DNA of 64,000 bases from Calidifontibacter indicus (lineage in GTDB: Bacteria > Actinomycetota > Actinomycetes > Actinomycetales > Dermatophilaceae): positions 124,001 through 188,000 of the forward strand of contig NZ_QTUA01000001.1 of the NCBI RefSeq assembly GCF_003386865.1, given 5' to 3'. The notes under the pieces are model-generated. The model did no database searches. It saw only the letters and a list, made by a program, of their open reading frames with translations, and was not told the DNA's origin. Position 1 is the stretch's first letter. Every line of letters begins with the position of its first letter. The position numbers and the translations under genes are program-made. Below, in pieces: positions 18,366-29,005 of this stretch.

Positions 18366-19796
18366 TCACCGCTCGCCGACCGCCCCCGGCTCGGCGAGAT
18401 CGGCGTCGGCCGGGTAGATCGTGTGCTCCGGTGCTCGGTTGGTCGCCCGACCCCAGCAGTAGTAGATGACTCCCGGCACGACGAGGCCGATGATCCAGCT
18501 GATGTCGGCGCCGCCGAGCTTGTCTGTCAGCGGACCGGTGTACATGCTCTGCGCGAGGAACGGGATCTGCACGACGATGCCGATCACGTAGGTCGCGAGC
18601 GCCGGCACGTTGAACCTGCCGTACCGACCGTCCGGGTCGTAGAGCGCGGGAATGTCGACCCGCTCCTTGGAAACCAGGTAGAAGTCGATCAGGTTGATCG
18701 CACTCCACGGGGTGAAGACCATCAGCAGCAACAGCACGAAGTTGCGGAAGTTGTCGAGGAAGTCGGCCGACGCGGCGAGCGCCACGATCACCGACAGCGC
18801 CAGGAAGACGAAGACGAACGTCATGCGCATCGCCGGCTTCACGACGGCCTTCTTGGAGAAGCCGGTGACGGTGGTGAGCATCGTCATCGAACCGCCGTAC
18901 GCGTTGAGGGTGTTGACGGTGAGCTTGCCGACCACGATCACGAAGTAGAGGACGATCGCGATCGCCCCGCCGCCGGCGAGGGTGCCGACGAAGCCGACCT
19001 GGTTGCCGAGGAAGCCCGACTTCGGGATCGAGGCGATGAGCGCTCCGAGCGTCATCGACCACATCGAGCCGAGCACCGAACCCCAGAGTGTGGCGTTGAA
19101 GGTGCGCGTCGCCGGGGTTTCCTCGGGCAGGTAGCGGGAGTAGTCGGCGACGTACGGGCCGAACGTCAGCTGCCACCCGGCGCCGAGCGACACGGCGAGC
19201 AGGAACGGCACGAAACCGAAGGTGGGGTTGGCCAGCAGGTCGGCGCCGTTGTACTCGGTGAAGATGCGGAAGGTGATCCACGCCCACCCGAGAATGCCGA
19301 TGACGGTCGCGACGCGTCCGAGCCGGTGGATCCACCGGTAGCCGAAGGCCGCGACGACGAAGGTCAGCAGACCGAAGATGACGATGCCGACCCACGTGGC
19401 GTCGACATGCAGGATCTTGTTGATCGCCTGCCCCGACAGCACGGTGCCGGTGGCGGCGAAGCCGAGGTACATCAGGATGACCAGCACGAGCGGCAGCGCG
19501 GCACCGAAGACGCCGAACTGCGCGCGGCTGGAGATCATCTGCGGCAGACCGAGTTTCGGACCCTGCGCGGAGTGCAGCGCCATGACCGCCCCACCCGCGA
19601 GGTTGCCGATGAAAAGGCCGACGATCGCCCACAGCGCGTGCGCGCCGAAGACCACGGCGAGGGCGCCGTCGACGACCGCGGTGATCTGCATGTTGGCGCC
19701 GAACCACAGGGTGAACTGGCTGGACGGGGTGCCGTGTCGCTCGCTGCGCGGCACGTAGTCGATGCTGCGCTGCTCGACACCGGAGGCGGAGGCCAT
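18366..19796 (-). CDS. NCS1-family purine/cytosine permease-like transporter
   Basis: 476 residues, about 12 membrane helices. Family blocks: WFGANMQITAVVDGALAV in helix 1, GAALPLVLVILMYLGFAATG, TFGPYVADYSRYLP (the NCS1 helix motif), NTLNAYGGSM and MVFTPWSAINLIDFYLV. ATG with GAGAGGGG upstream. Its place between hutU and hutF suggests uptake of histidine, urocanate or a related heterocycle rather than a nucleobase; that substrate is inferred. Confidence 0.85.
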   Translation of the reverse strand: MASASGVEQRSIDYVPRSERHGTPSSQFTLWFGANMQITAVVDGALAVVFGAHALWAIVGLFIGNLAGGAVMALHSAQGPKLGLPQMISSRAQFGVFGAALPLVLVILMYLGFAATGTVLSGQAINKILHVDATWVGIVIFGLLTFVVAAFGYRWIHRLGRVATVIGILGWAWITFRIFTEYNGADLLANPTFGFVPFLLAVSLGAGWQLTFGPYVADYSRYLPEETPATRTFNATLWGSVLGSMWSMTLGALIASIPKSGFLGNQVGFVGTLAGGGAIAIVLYFVIVVGKLTVNTLNAYGGSMTMLTTVTGFSKKAVVKPAMRMTFVFVFLALSVIVALAASADFLDNFRNFVLLLLMVFTPWSAINLIDFYLVSKERVDIPALYDPDGRYGRFNVPALATYVIGIVVQIPFLAQSMYTGPLTDKLGGADISWIIGLVVPGVIYYCWGRATNRAPEHTIYPADADLAEPGAVGER

Positions 19797-19947
19797 GTGC
19801 TGAGCCCCTCTCGTTCGTGGACCCGGAGGTCCTGTCAGAAACGCGCCGTCGGCGCGGCGGTGATCGGTCGGCCGGACGCGTTCGTCCGGCGCCGAAGCGG
19901 GAAGGTCGGGGCCGGCTGCCGCCGACCTTCCCCGGTGCAACGGTCTG

Positions 19948-21699
<1,752 letters not shown>

Positions 21700-21724
21700 G
21701 ATGATCTCCTTCGGTTGAGCGAGT

Positions 21725-23374
21725 TCAGTTGAGGTCGAGGCCGGTTGCGCCGATCGCGCCACCGGCGGTGATGAGGTCGAAAGCGGCCTGGATCTCGGGA
21801 GCCAGGAAGCGGTCGGGGCCCGGCACACCCGCGTCCAGCGCGTCGAGCACTCCGCGGACGGCGGGCGACGGCTGCAGCGGTGCGCGCAAGCGGATCGCCC
21901 GGGCGGCGGTGAGCAGTTCGACGGCCAGCACCCGCTGGAGTCCGTCGACGCTGCGGCGCAGCTTGCGGCCGGCGGCCCACCCCATCGACACGTGGTCTTC
22001 CTGCATCGCGCTGCTCGGGATCGAGTCGACGCTTGCCGGGGCGGCCAGTCGCTTCATCTCCGAGACGATGCCGGCGGCGGTGTACTGCGCGATCATGTGG
22101 CCGGAGTCGGTGCCGGGGTCGTGCGCGAGGAACGGCGGCAACCCGTGGTTGCGGGCGACGTCGAGGGCGCGGTCGGTGCGCCGCTCACTGATGCTGGCGA
22201 CGTCGGCGGTGACGATCGCGAGGAAATCGAGCACGTAGGCGACCGGCGCGCCGTGGAAGTTTCCGTTGCTCTCCACGCGTCCGTCGAGGGTGATCACGGG
22301 GTTGTCGACGGCGGCCGCGAGTTCGCGCTCGGCCACCTGCACCGCGTGGGCGAGGGTGTCGCGGGCGGCACCGTTGACCTGCGGGGTGCAGCGCATCGAG
22401 TAGGCGTCCTGCACCCGGGTGCAGGCGTGCGGGTCGCGGTGGCTCTCCCGAATACCGCTGTCCTTCATGAGGTTCCGCAGGTTCTCGGCCGACAGGGCCT
22501 GGCCGGGGTGCGGGCGCAGCGCCTGCAGGTCGGCCGCGAACACGTCGTCGGTGCCGAGCAGTCCGTCGATGCTCATCGCGCAGGTGAGGTCGGCGGTGGT
22601 CAGCAGCATCCGCAGGTCGTGGATCGCGAGGCAGAGCATGCCGAGCATGCCGTCGGTGCCGTTGATGAGGGCCAGGCCCTCCTTCTCCTGCAACACGACG
22701 GGTGCGATGCCGTGCTGCTCGAAGGCTTCGGCCGCGCAGACGAGCGTGCCGTCGGCGAGCGCGACATCGCCCTCCCCCATGAGCGCGAGCGCGCAGTGGG
22801 CCAGCGGGGCCAGGTCGCCGGAGCACCCGAGTGAGCCGTACTCGCGCACGCACGGCGTGATGCCGGCGTTGAGCATCGACACGTAGGTGTCGAGGGTCTC
22901 GGGGCGGATGCCGGTGCGGCCGGTGGCCAACGTCGAGATGCGCAGCAGCATCAGCGCGCGGACGACCTCGCGCTCGACCAGTGGGCCCGACCCGGCGGCG
23001 TGGGACGCGACCAGCGAACGCTGCAGTTGCTGGCGCTTCTGCGGCGGGATACTCGTATTGGCGAGCGCCCCGAACCCGGTGCTCACGCCGTAGTGGGCGA
23101 CGGTGTCGCCGGCGAGACCCTCGATGATCGTGCGCGACTTGGCCACCTCGGCCCGCGAGTCGTCGGTGAGCGCGATCGGCGCGTCGTACCGGGCCACCGC
23201 GACGACGTCGTCGATCGTCACGGCGCCGATGCCGACCTGCACCGTGCGCACGACGTACTGGTCGCCGTCCTGCACGAACAGGTCGCGCGGCGCGCGCTGC
23301 GGCAGCGATGCGTGGGAGGACACTGCGACCGATTCGCCCGGCTGCGGGTGCTGCGTGGTTGCCATGTGATCCAT
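21725..23374 (-). CDS. hutH: Histidine ammonia-lyase
   Basis: 549 residues. It deaminates histidine to urocanate. The MIO-forming tripeptide lies in [15 protein letters not shown], so the prosthetic group would form from Cys-Ser-Gly instead of the textbook Ala-Ser-Gly; the catalytic Ser and Gly are intact. Also visible: [14 protein letters not shown] (catalytic Tyr), [26 protein letters not shown] and [14 protein letters not shown]. Start uncertain: ATG at 23374, or 23365 three codons later; no strong ribosome-binding site. First gene of the hut run. Confidence 0.93.
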   Translation of the reverse strand: MDHMATTQHPQPGESVAVSSHASLPQRAPRDLFVQDGDQYVVRTVQVGIGAVTIDDVVAVARYDAPIALTDDSRAEVAKSRTIIEGLAGDTVAHYGVSTGFGALANTSIPPQKRQQLQRSLVASHAAGSGPLVEREVVRALMLLRISTLATGRTGIRPETLDTYVSMLNAGITPCVREYGSLGCSGDLAPLAHCALALMGEGDVALADGTLVCAAEAFEQHGIAPVVLQEKEGLALINGTDGMLGMLCLAIHDLRMLLTTADLTCAMSIDGLLGTDDVFAADLQALRPHPGQALSAENLRNLMKDSGIRESHRDPHACTRVQDAYSMRCTPQVNGAARDTLAHAVQVAERELAAAVDNPVITLDGRVESNGNFHGAPVAYVLDFLAIVTADVASISERRTDRALDVARNHGLPPFLAHDPGTDSGHMIAQYTAAGIVSEMKRLAAPASVDSIPSSAMQEDHVSMGWAAGRKLRRSVDGLQRVLAVELLTAARAIRLRAPLQPSPAVRGVLDALDAGVPGPDRFLAPEIQAAFDLITAGGAIGATGLDLN

Positions 23375-23470
23375 TGCACTGCCGACGTGGGGGTGCGGAA
23401 AACCATTCGGGTATCGATTCCGTCCCAGATTTGAGACAGTTCATCCATGAAAATCGCCTACCCCCTCGCG

Positions 23471-23534
23471 AACGCTGCGCTTGCCTGCAGACGCTGCTGT
23501 TGCGACGGCAGCGTCTGCAGGCAAGCGCAGCGTT
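23471..23534. repeat. Perfect 27-bp inverted repeat between hutH and the IclR gene
   Basis: Arms 23471-23497 and 23508-23534 match over 27 bp around a 10-nt loop. Unlike most of its kind it lies between two divergent genes, about 100 bp from the hutH start and 30 bp from the IclR start, where a terminator is not expected. Its arm is closely related to that of the palindrome at 37748-37820. Confidence 0.85.
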
Positions 23535-23564
23535 TGCGGGTTGGGGGTGTGGGGGTGGGGCGTC

Positions 23565-24311
23565 GTGTCGGGGGCGAGTGACGCGATCGCCCTGTTGCAG
23601 TTGCTGGCGACCAAGGCGACGCCGCAGCCGGGCGCGAACCTCGCCCGCGAACTCGGGCTCCCCCGGTCGACCACCTACCGGCTGCTCGGGGTGCTCGCCG
23701 ACGCCGGCCTGGTCAGCCACGACGCCGAGGACCGCCGCTTCGGACTCGGCCCGGCGGCGTACGAACTCGGCTCGGCCTACACCCGGCAGGCGCCGCTGCA
23801 GCGCGTTGCGCTGCCCGCCGTCCGATCGTTCGTCGACCGCACCGGCCAGAACGCACACCTCGCGGTGCTGCACGGGCGCGACGTGCTCTATGTCATCGAG
23901 GAGCGCGCGCCTGAGCGCCCGATGCTGGTGACGGACGTCGGGGTGCGACTGCCCGCGACCCTCACCGCGTCGGGCTTGGTGATGCTGGCATATCTACCGT
24001 CCGCCCAGGTGCGTGCGCTCTTCCCCGGACGCGACGACTTCGTGCAGCGCAACGGCGCCGGCCCGACGTCGCTCACCGTGCTGCGCTCCGAGCTGGCACA
24101 GGTGAGAGCGCGCGGCTATGCACAGGAGAACGGCACTGTCACAAAGGGATTGGCGTCGGTGGCTGCCTGCGTGCTCGACCACACCGGCCTCCCCGCAGCC
24201 GGCCTCGCCTGCACCTTCACCGACGACCTCGACGCAGCCACCCGCGCCGAGTTGGCCCGCGAGGTGACCGCCAGCGCGGCCACGCTCAGCCGCCGCCTCG
24301 GCCACCACTGA
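23565..24311 (+). CDS. IclR-family regulator, probable hut regulator
   Basis: 248 residues from GTG with a G-rich stretch just upstream; the frame is open further back but into the palindrome. N-terminal winged helix (AIALLQLLATKATPQPGANL, then ARELGLPRSTTYRLLGVLAD), linker, and C-terminal effector domain (HLAVLHGRDVLYVIEERAP, LPATLTASGLVMLAYLP, RARGYAQENGTVTKGLASVAA). Divergent from hutH, so control of histidine use is likely; the effector may be urocanate or histidine, which is inference. Confidence 0.86.
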   Translation: MSGASDAIALLQLLATKATPQPGANLARELGLPRSTTYRLLGVLADAGLVSHDAEDRRFGLGPAAYELGSAYTRQAPLQRVALPAVRSFVDRTGQNAHLAVLHGRDVLYVIEERAPERPMLVTDVGVRLPATLTASGLVMLAYLPSAQVRALFPGRDDFVQRNGAGPTSLTVLRSELAQVRARGYAQENGTVTKGLASVAACVLDHTGLPAAGLACTFTDDLDAATRAELAREVTASAATLSRRLGHH

Positions 24312-24316
24312 CCGTA

Positions 24317-24374
24317 CCCGCGAAAGTTTGCGCGACACGCGACCCACGCGCACAGATCCGCAAACATTGGCGGG
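24317..24374. repeat. Imperfect long inverted repeat at convergent ends
   Basis: Arms 24317-24332 and 24359-24374 pair at 14 of 16 positions around a 26-nt GC-rich spacer, between the stop of the IclR gene and that of the quinone oxidoreductase. Its outer CCCGC-AAA-GTTTGCG motif resembles the outer ends of the palindromes at 23.5 and 37.8 kb. Confidence 0.65.
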
Positions 24375-24377
24375 AGG

Positions 24378-25355
24378 TCAGAGGGTCAACAGCACCTTGC
24401 CCACGTGGGTCGACTGGTCTAGCAGGCGGTGCGCGTCGGCCACCTGGTCGAGCGGGAGGGTGCGGTCGATGATCGGGGTGATCCTGCCGGCCTCGACGAG
24501 CGGCCAGACGTTGTCGCGCACGGCGGCGACGATGCGGGCCTTGTCGGCCTTGTCGCGGCCGCGCAGCGAGGTGGCGATCACCGAGCCGCGCTTGCCGAGC
24601 AGCTTGGCGATGTCGAGTTCGGCCTTCACCCCGCCCTGCATGCCGATGATCACCAGCCGTCCGTCGGGCGCGAGCGCGTCGACATTGCGGTTGAGGTATT
24701 TCGCGCCGATCACGTCGAGGATGACGTCGGCGCCGCGGCCGCCGGTCGCCTCGCGGATCTGCGCGACGAAGTCCTGCTGCTTGTAGTCGATGAGGATCTG
24801 CGCGCCGAGTTCGCGGCAGCGCTCGAGCTTCTCGGCCGACCCGGCGGTCACCGCGACGGTGGCGCCGAGGCTGCGGGCCACCTGGATCGCCATCGTGCCG
24901 ATGCCGCTGCTGCCGCCGTGCTGCAGGAACACCTCGCCGTCGGCCAGGTGGGCGGTCATGACGATGTTCGACCACACCGTGCACGCCACCTCCGGCAGGC
25001 CCGCGGCCTCCACCAGCGACACGCCCTGCGGGATCGGCAGGAGTTGGCCGGCCGGCACCGCGACAAGTTCGGCGTAGCCGCCGCCGGCGAGCACCGCACA
25101 CACCTCGTCGCCGACCTTCCAGCCCTCGACCCCGTCGGCGAGCGCCTCGACGGTGCCGCTCACCTCCAGCCCCGGAATCTCCGACTCGCCCTTCGGCGGC
25201 GGGTAGACGCCGATCCGCTGCATCAGGTCGGCCCGGTTGACCCCGGCCGCCGCGACGCGCACGAGCACCTCGCCGTCGCGCAACTCGGGGTCGGGCACCT
25301 CCGCCACCGTCAGCACCGACTCGTCACCGAACTTCGGAAGTGTCACAGCACGCAT
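24378..25355 (-). CDS. NAD(P)H:quinone oxidoreductase, zinc-independent MDR family (PIG3/QOR-like)
   Basis: 325 residues: GroES-like N-terminal domain (DGEVLVRVAAAGVNRADLMQ, then YPPPKGESEIPGLEVSG), then a Rossmann domain with HGGSSGIGTMAIQVARSLGATV for NADPH. Catalytic zinc ligands are absent, as in quinone oxidoreductases. The Pro/Gly pattern YPPPKG and PGLEVSGTV match the TP53I3/PIG3 subgroup, which reduces quinones by one electron. Stand-alone gene, divergent from the AEC carrier. Confidence 0.88.
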   Translation of the reverse strand: MRAVTLPKFGDESVLTVAEVPDPELRDGEVLVRVAAAGVNRADLMQRIGVYPPPKGESEIPGLEVSGTVEALADGVEGWKVGDEVCAVLAGGGYAELVAVPAGQLLPIPQGVSLVEAAGLPEVACTVWSNIVMTAHLADGEVFLQHGGSSGIGTMAIQVARSLGATVAVTAGSAEKLERCRELGAQILIDYKQQDFVAQIREATGGRGADVILDVIGAKYLNRNVDALAPDGRLVIIGMQGGVKAELDIAKLLGKRGSVIATSLRGRDKADKARIVAAVRDNVWPLVEAGRITPIIDRTLPLDQVADAHRLLDQSTHVGKVLLTL

Positions 25356-25407
25356 GGATCCGACCCTACGGTGCCGACCTCGGCAGCGGGAATGCCAGGA
25401 TCGATCC

Positions 25408-26334
25408 GTGGCCGGCGTGCTCGAAGGTTTCTCGATCATCGCGACCGTCGTCGCCGTCGGCTGGCTGCTGGCCCACCTCAAGGTGCTTGGCATCGAGGCG
25501 CAGAACGTGCTGTCGAAGGTGGCGTTCTATGTCGCCTCCCCGGCTCTGCTGCTCAGCGTCATGCAACGAACCCCGCTCGACGCGGTGCTCTCCCCCAACC
25601 TGGCAACGGCGGCGGTCGGCGCCATCGGTGTCGGCGTCATCTACCTGCTGATCACCCGCGCGAAGTGGCGGGATTCGTTGGGCGCCAGCATGATCGGTGC
25701 CCTGTGTGCCGGCTACGTCAACGCCGGAAATCTCGGCATCCCGATCGCCCAGTACGTGCTCGGCGACGTCGCGTGGGTCGCGCCGACGCTGCTGCTGCAG
25801 TTGCTGATCCTCACCCCGGTGGCGATGGCGGTGCTCGACGCCGATGCCCGCGGCGAGCGTCCGACCCCGCTGCGCAGCCTCGGCCGGATGGGCAGCAACC
25901 CGATCACGCTCGGCGCGATCGCCGGCCTCCTGCTCACCCTCACCGACACGACACTGCCGACCGTGCTCGCCCGCCCGATCGACCTGCTCGGCAGCATGGC
26001 CGTGCCGTCGATGCTCATCGCGTTCGGCGTGTCGTTGCGCCTCGGTCCCAAACCCGCCACCGGCGGCTCGGCGCCGCAGGTCTGGACGCTGGTGGCTCTG
26101 AAGACGACGGCGCAACCGTTGCTCGCGTGGCTGGTCGGCGCGTTCGTGTTCGGTCTCGACGGACCGCACCTGTTCGCGGTCGTCGTGCTCGCCGCCCTGC
26201 CGACGGCGCAGAACGTGTTCACGTACGCGGTGAGGTACAACCGCGCGGTCACGCTCAGCCGCGACGTGGTGTTCATCAGCACCTTCGTGTCGGTGCCGGT
26301 GATCATCGTGATCTCGGCGTTGTTCCACCTGTAG
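25408..26334 (+). CDS. AEC (auxin efflux carrier) family transporter
   Basis: 308 residues, about 10 membrane helices, starting at GTG (VAGVLEGFSIIATVV). Hallmarks: VSSP-like SPALLLSVM, the intramembrane motif GYVNAGNLGIPIAQYVLG, and ALPTAQNVFTYAVRY near the C-terminus. Family members export organic anions or malonate-like acids; substrate unknown here. 52 nt from the divergent oxidoreductase start. Confidence 0.85.
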   Translation: MAGVLEGFSIIATVVAVGWLLAHLKVLGIEAQNVLSKVAFYVASPALLLSVMQRTPLDAVLSPNLATAAVGAIGVGVIYLLITRAKWRDSLGASMIGALCAGYVNAGNLGIPIAQYVLGDVAWVAPTLLLQLLILTPVAMAVLDADARGERPTPLRSLGRMGSNPITLGAIAGLLLTLTDTTLPTVLARPIDLLGSMAVPSMLIAFGVSLRLGPKPATGGSAPQVWTLVALKTTAQPLLAWLVGAFVFGLDGPHLFAVVVLAALPTAQNVFTYAVRYNRAVTLSRDVVFISTFVSVPVIIVISALFHL

Positions 26335-26399
26335 GGCCGACTTCGACCCAGATACCAACAACCTCGGCCGGTTGGAGCGCGACGGACTCGTCAGCACGG

Positions 26400-26582
26400 G
26401 TGAGGCCGACCTGGCCGTTGACGACAGGCACGGACGCCTCAGCCGACACCACCGGTCCGGTGATCGCCATCCCGTGGGCGTTCCTGGCACCGGCACTCAT
26501 CGGCGTGCCGCTGGTGGCAGCGGTGGCAGCGATGGCGGTCACCCGCTCCAACCCGTCGGTCATCCGCCGGGAGGCAACCTGA
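26400..26582 (+). pseudogene. Remnant of an FtsX-type ABC permease C-terminus
   Basis: In the 319-bp gap after the AEC gene one frame reads ASADTTGPVIAIPWAFLAPAL, then IGVPLVAAVAAMAVTRS, and ends in a stop at 26582. The pattern IPW-x3-AP-x3-GVPLVA followed by TRS resembles the last helix of FtsX/MacB-like permeases. No start or upstream domain exists, so it would be a decayed fragment. The rest of the gap (26335-26399, 26583-26653) shows nothing recognisable. Confidence 0.45.
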
Positions 26583-26653
26583 GGCGCGGCTCCCGGTGAT
26601 CGGCCGACGGTTCCCCCGTCGTCCGATCACCGTGCTGGGGCAGGATGGGGAAC

Positions 26654-27214
26654 ATGAGCGACGACTCCAACCCGACTGCCGCATCCGACGAACACGGCCG
26701 CTTCGTCGTGATCACGCCCGAGGGCATGGGCGTGGCCGATCCGACGTCGGCGGAAGCTGGGGCCGAGGGGTCGAAGCCGCAACGCCGCACCGAGAACCCC
26801 ACCGAACTCGTCGAGCAACCGGCGAAGGTGATGCGCATCGGGTCGATGGTGAAGCAACTGTTGGAGGAGGTGCGAGCCGCCGGACTCGACGAGCAAGGCC
26901 GCAAGCGGCTCGCCGACATCCACGCCCGATCGATCGCCGAGCTCAAGGACGGCATCGCTCCCGAACTCGCCGAGGAACTCGACCGCATCACGCTCCCGTT
27001 CGGTGACGAGGCGCCCAGCGACGCGGAGTTGCGCATCGCGCAGGCCCAACTCGTGGGCTGGCTCGAGGGGTTGTTCCACGGCATCCAGACCGCGATCGTC
27101 GCGCAACAGATGGCGTCGCAGGCGCAGTTGCAGGCCGTGCGTCGCGGGCTCCCCCAGCGGGCCGAGCAACCCTCCGGGCACGACGACGAGCACCCGACGG
27201 GGCAGTACCTCTAG
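26654..27214 (+). CDS. bpa: Bacterial proteasome activator Bpa (DUF2587)
   Basis: 186 residues from the second of two close ATGs (26645 and 26654). Features: GRFVVITPEGMGV, NPTELVEQPAKVMRIGSMVKQLLEEVR, LADIHARSIAELKDG, ELAEELDRITLPFG, ELRIAQAQLVGWLEGLFHGIQ, and a C-terminal GQYL tail. In Mycobacterium the same GQYL end docks into the 20S proteasome alpha-ring and opens it without ATP. Its presence implies a 20S proteasome elsewhere in the genome. Disordered termini and a four-helix core fit the family (174 residues in M. tuberculosis). Confidence 0.93.
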   Translation: MSDDSNPTAASDEHGRFVVITPEGMGVADPTSAEAGAEGSKPQRRTENPTELVEQPAKVMRIGSMVKQLLEEVRAAGLDEQGRKRLADIHARSIAELKDGIAPELAEELDRITLPFGDEAPSDAELRIAQAQLVGWLEGLFHGIQTAIVAQQMASQAQLQAVRRGLPQRAEQPSGHDDEHPTGQYL

Positions 27215-27218
27215 TTCT

Positions 27219-27296
27219 CCGCCGACGGAACTCCTCGTCACCGAGGGAACTCCTCCCGCGGCGTTCCCTCGGTGACGAGGAGTGGCCTCGTCGGCG
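27219..27296. repeat. Long inverted repeat at convergent ends
   Basis: Arms at about 27220-27250 and 27263-27296 pair over some 30 bp with a short bulge, lying directly after the bpa stop and before the stop of the convergent lipoprotein gene. Likely two-way terminator or member of the palindrome set; no T-run. Confidence 0.75.
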
Positions 27297-27304
27297 CGGT
27301 CCTG

Positions 27305-28294
27305 CTACTCGTACATCACGTAGTCGGGCTTGGGCGTCAGCGCCAGCACCTCGGCCGGCTGCATCAACGGACCCCCGCCGGCGGTGTCCTCGGAGTAGAA
27401 GATCTTGAACCCGGCGTGGATGTGCGGCGGGGTGTCCTTCATGACGATGTCGTAGGCCTTGATCTTGTCCTGCGGCACGCCGATGCCGTCGACAGACTTG
27501 ATCACTGCGACGCCGGGGTGGTCCTTCAACCCGTCTTCGGCGGTGAAGATCGAGCGACGCAGCACGTGCACCACGAGCGCCTTCTGCGGCAGGTCGTGCT
27601 CGGCGACCAGGTCGGCCAGGTATTTCGCGACCTCGTCGACGGCGGCGCCGGTGGTCGTGCCGAAGTGCTTGCCCGGGGTCTGCCCGGCCAGGATCGCCCA
27701 CTCGGGGTCGAGCGCGAGCCCGACGTGCGGTTCGAGCAGCCACTTCTCGAAGGCCTTGGCCTCGTCGAGGAACGAGGCACGGCCGGGCTGGATGTCGAGC
27801 AACAGGATCGACCCGTTGTCCTTGGCAGCCTTGGTCCACTCGTCGAGCACCGCGGCCGGCATCCGCTCGCGGTACATGCCGTCCTTGCCCGGGTAGGGGT
27901 GCACGACGGTGGCGATGAGTTCCATCACCGGCAGCGGCTTCGCGGTGCCGTCGTCGTAGTCCTTCACGACCTTGAGCATCTTGTCGATCTGCGCCTGCAG
28001 GTCATTGCCGACTCCGAGCTCGCCGAGCGCGGGTGCGCCCGGCATCCCGCAGTAGCCGACCAGGCGACGTCCGGGAAGGATGGTGCGGCCGCCGCCGGGC
28101 AGGGTCGCCTGCGTCGCTGTAGGCATCGGCGTGGGAGCCGATGTCGAGGTGGTCCCGACCGGCGTCGCGCCCTTCGTGCTGCCGGTCGTCGACGTGCTGT
28201 CGCCACCGCTGCCGCTGCACGCGCTCACCCCGGCCGCCGCAGCGGCGACCAGGAAGGCGCGTCGTCCGATCTTCGTTCCCCCGAGCCTCATCAC
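27305..28294 (-). CDS. Tat-type lipoprotein, unknown function
   Basis: 329 residues. The signal has twin arginines (KIGRRAFLVAAAAAG) followed by the lipobox VSAC, so export by Tat and lipid anchoring are likely. A Ser/Thr/Pro-rich linker spans about residues 26-65. The rest (VGYCGMPGAPALGELG, MELIATVVHPYPGKDGMYR, SILLLDIQPGRASF, VGLALDPEWAI, ALVVHVLRR, GFKIFYSED) alternates strands and helices with acidic residues at strand ends, like a TIM-barrel hydrolase. I do not recognise a named family. It ends near bpa, convergent. Confidence 0.75.
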   Translation of the reverse strand: MMRLGGTKIGRRAFLVAAAAAGVSACSGSGGDSTSTTGSTKGATPVGTTSTSAPTPMPTATQATLPGGGRTILPGRRLVGYCGMPGAPALGELGVGNDLQAQIDKMLKVVKDYDDGTAKPLPVMELIATVVHPYPGKDGMYRERMPAAVLDEWTKAAKDNGSILLLDIQPGRASFLDEAKAFEKWLLEPHVGLALDPEWAILAGQTPGKHFGTTTGAAVDEVAKYLADLVAEHDLPQKALVVHVLRRSIFTAEDGLKDHPGVAVIKSVDGIGVPQDKIKAYDIVMKDTPPHIHAGFKIFYSEDTAGGGPLMQPAEVLALTPKPDYVMYE

Positions 28295-28321
28295 CCATTC
28301 ACAGTATGCCGACGCGTCCGG

Positions 28322-29005
28322 TCAGCGGGCGACCGGCTCGCTGATCCGGCCGTCGACGATGCGCACGACCTCGTCGTGCTCGCCCAGGGTGGCGAGGTCG
28401 TGGGTGACCACGACGGTGCCGACGCCGCGCTCGACGGTGAGGCCGCGCAGCAGGTCGATGATCGCCAGCCCCCGGTCGTGGTCGAGCGCCGACGTCGGTT
28501 CGTCGACCAGCAGCAGCTGCGGCTGGTTCATCAGGGCCCGGGCGATGCCCACCCGCTGGCGCTGACCACCCGACAACGCCGCCGGACGCCGGTCGGCCAC
28601 GGCCGACAACCCCACCTCGTCCAGCAGCGACAGTGCGCGCTTCTTGGCAGCGGCCGAACGGTCACCCGACAGCCGGGCCACCATCTCCAGTTGCTCACGG
28701 GCGGTGAGCGACCCGAGCAGGTGCGGTTGCTGGAAGACGAAGCCGATCCGGTTGCGGCGCAGATCGGTTCGGGTCGATCGCCGCTTCCCGGTGACCTCGC
28801 GTCCGTCGAGCAGCACCCGCCCCGAGGTGGGGGTGAGCAGCAGACCGGCCACGGCCAGTAGGGTCGACTTGCCCGACCCGCTCGGGCCGGTCACCGCGAC
28901 GAACTCACCGCCGTCGACCGTGAACGAGACATCGTCGAGCGCCATGACGACACCGTCGCCGTCGGGGAACTCCATTGAGACGTGGTCGAGTTCGAGCACC
29001 TTCAT
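28322..29005 (-). CDS. ABC exporter ATP-binding protein (MacB/LolD type)
   Basis: 227 residues. Walker A GPSGSGKST, Q-loop FVFQQPHL, signature LSGGQRQR, Walker B LLLVDEPTSALD, switch VVVTHD. MacB/LolD-type length with no extra domain. The ATG overlaps the permease stop (ATGA). It works with the FtsX-type permease, possibly as a mechanotransmission or export complex; cargo unknown. Confidence 0.87.
   Translation of the reverse strand: MKVLELDHVSMEFPDGDGVVMALDDVSFTVDGGEFVAVTGPSGSGKSTLLAVAGLLLTPTSGRVLLDGREVTGKRRSTRTDLRRNRIGFVFQQPHLLGSLTAREQLEMVARLSGDRSAAAKKRALSLLDEVGLSAVADRRPAALSGGQRQRVGIARALMNQPQLLLVDEPTSALDHDRGLAIIDLLRGLTVERGVGTVVVTHDLATLGEHDEVVRIVDGRISEPVAR

Noticed and set aside
23481-23564. 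Earlier start for the IclR-type regulator inside the palindrome
   Set aside because: It would place the inverted repeat inside the coding region and encode Ala/Gly/Trp-rich sequence not found in the family; the GTG at 23565 gives a normal N-terminus.
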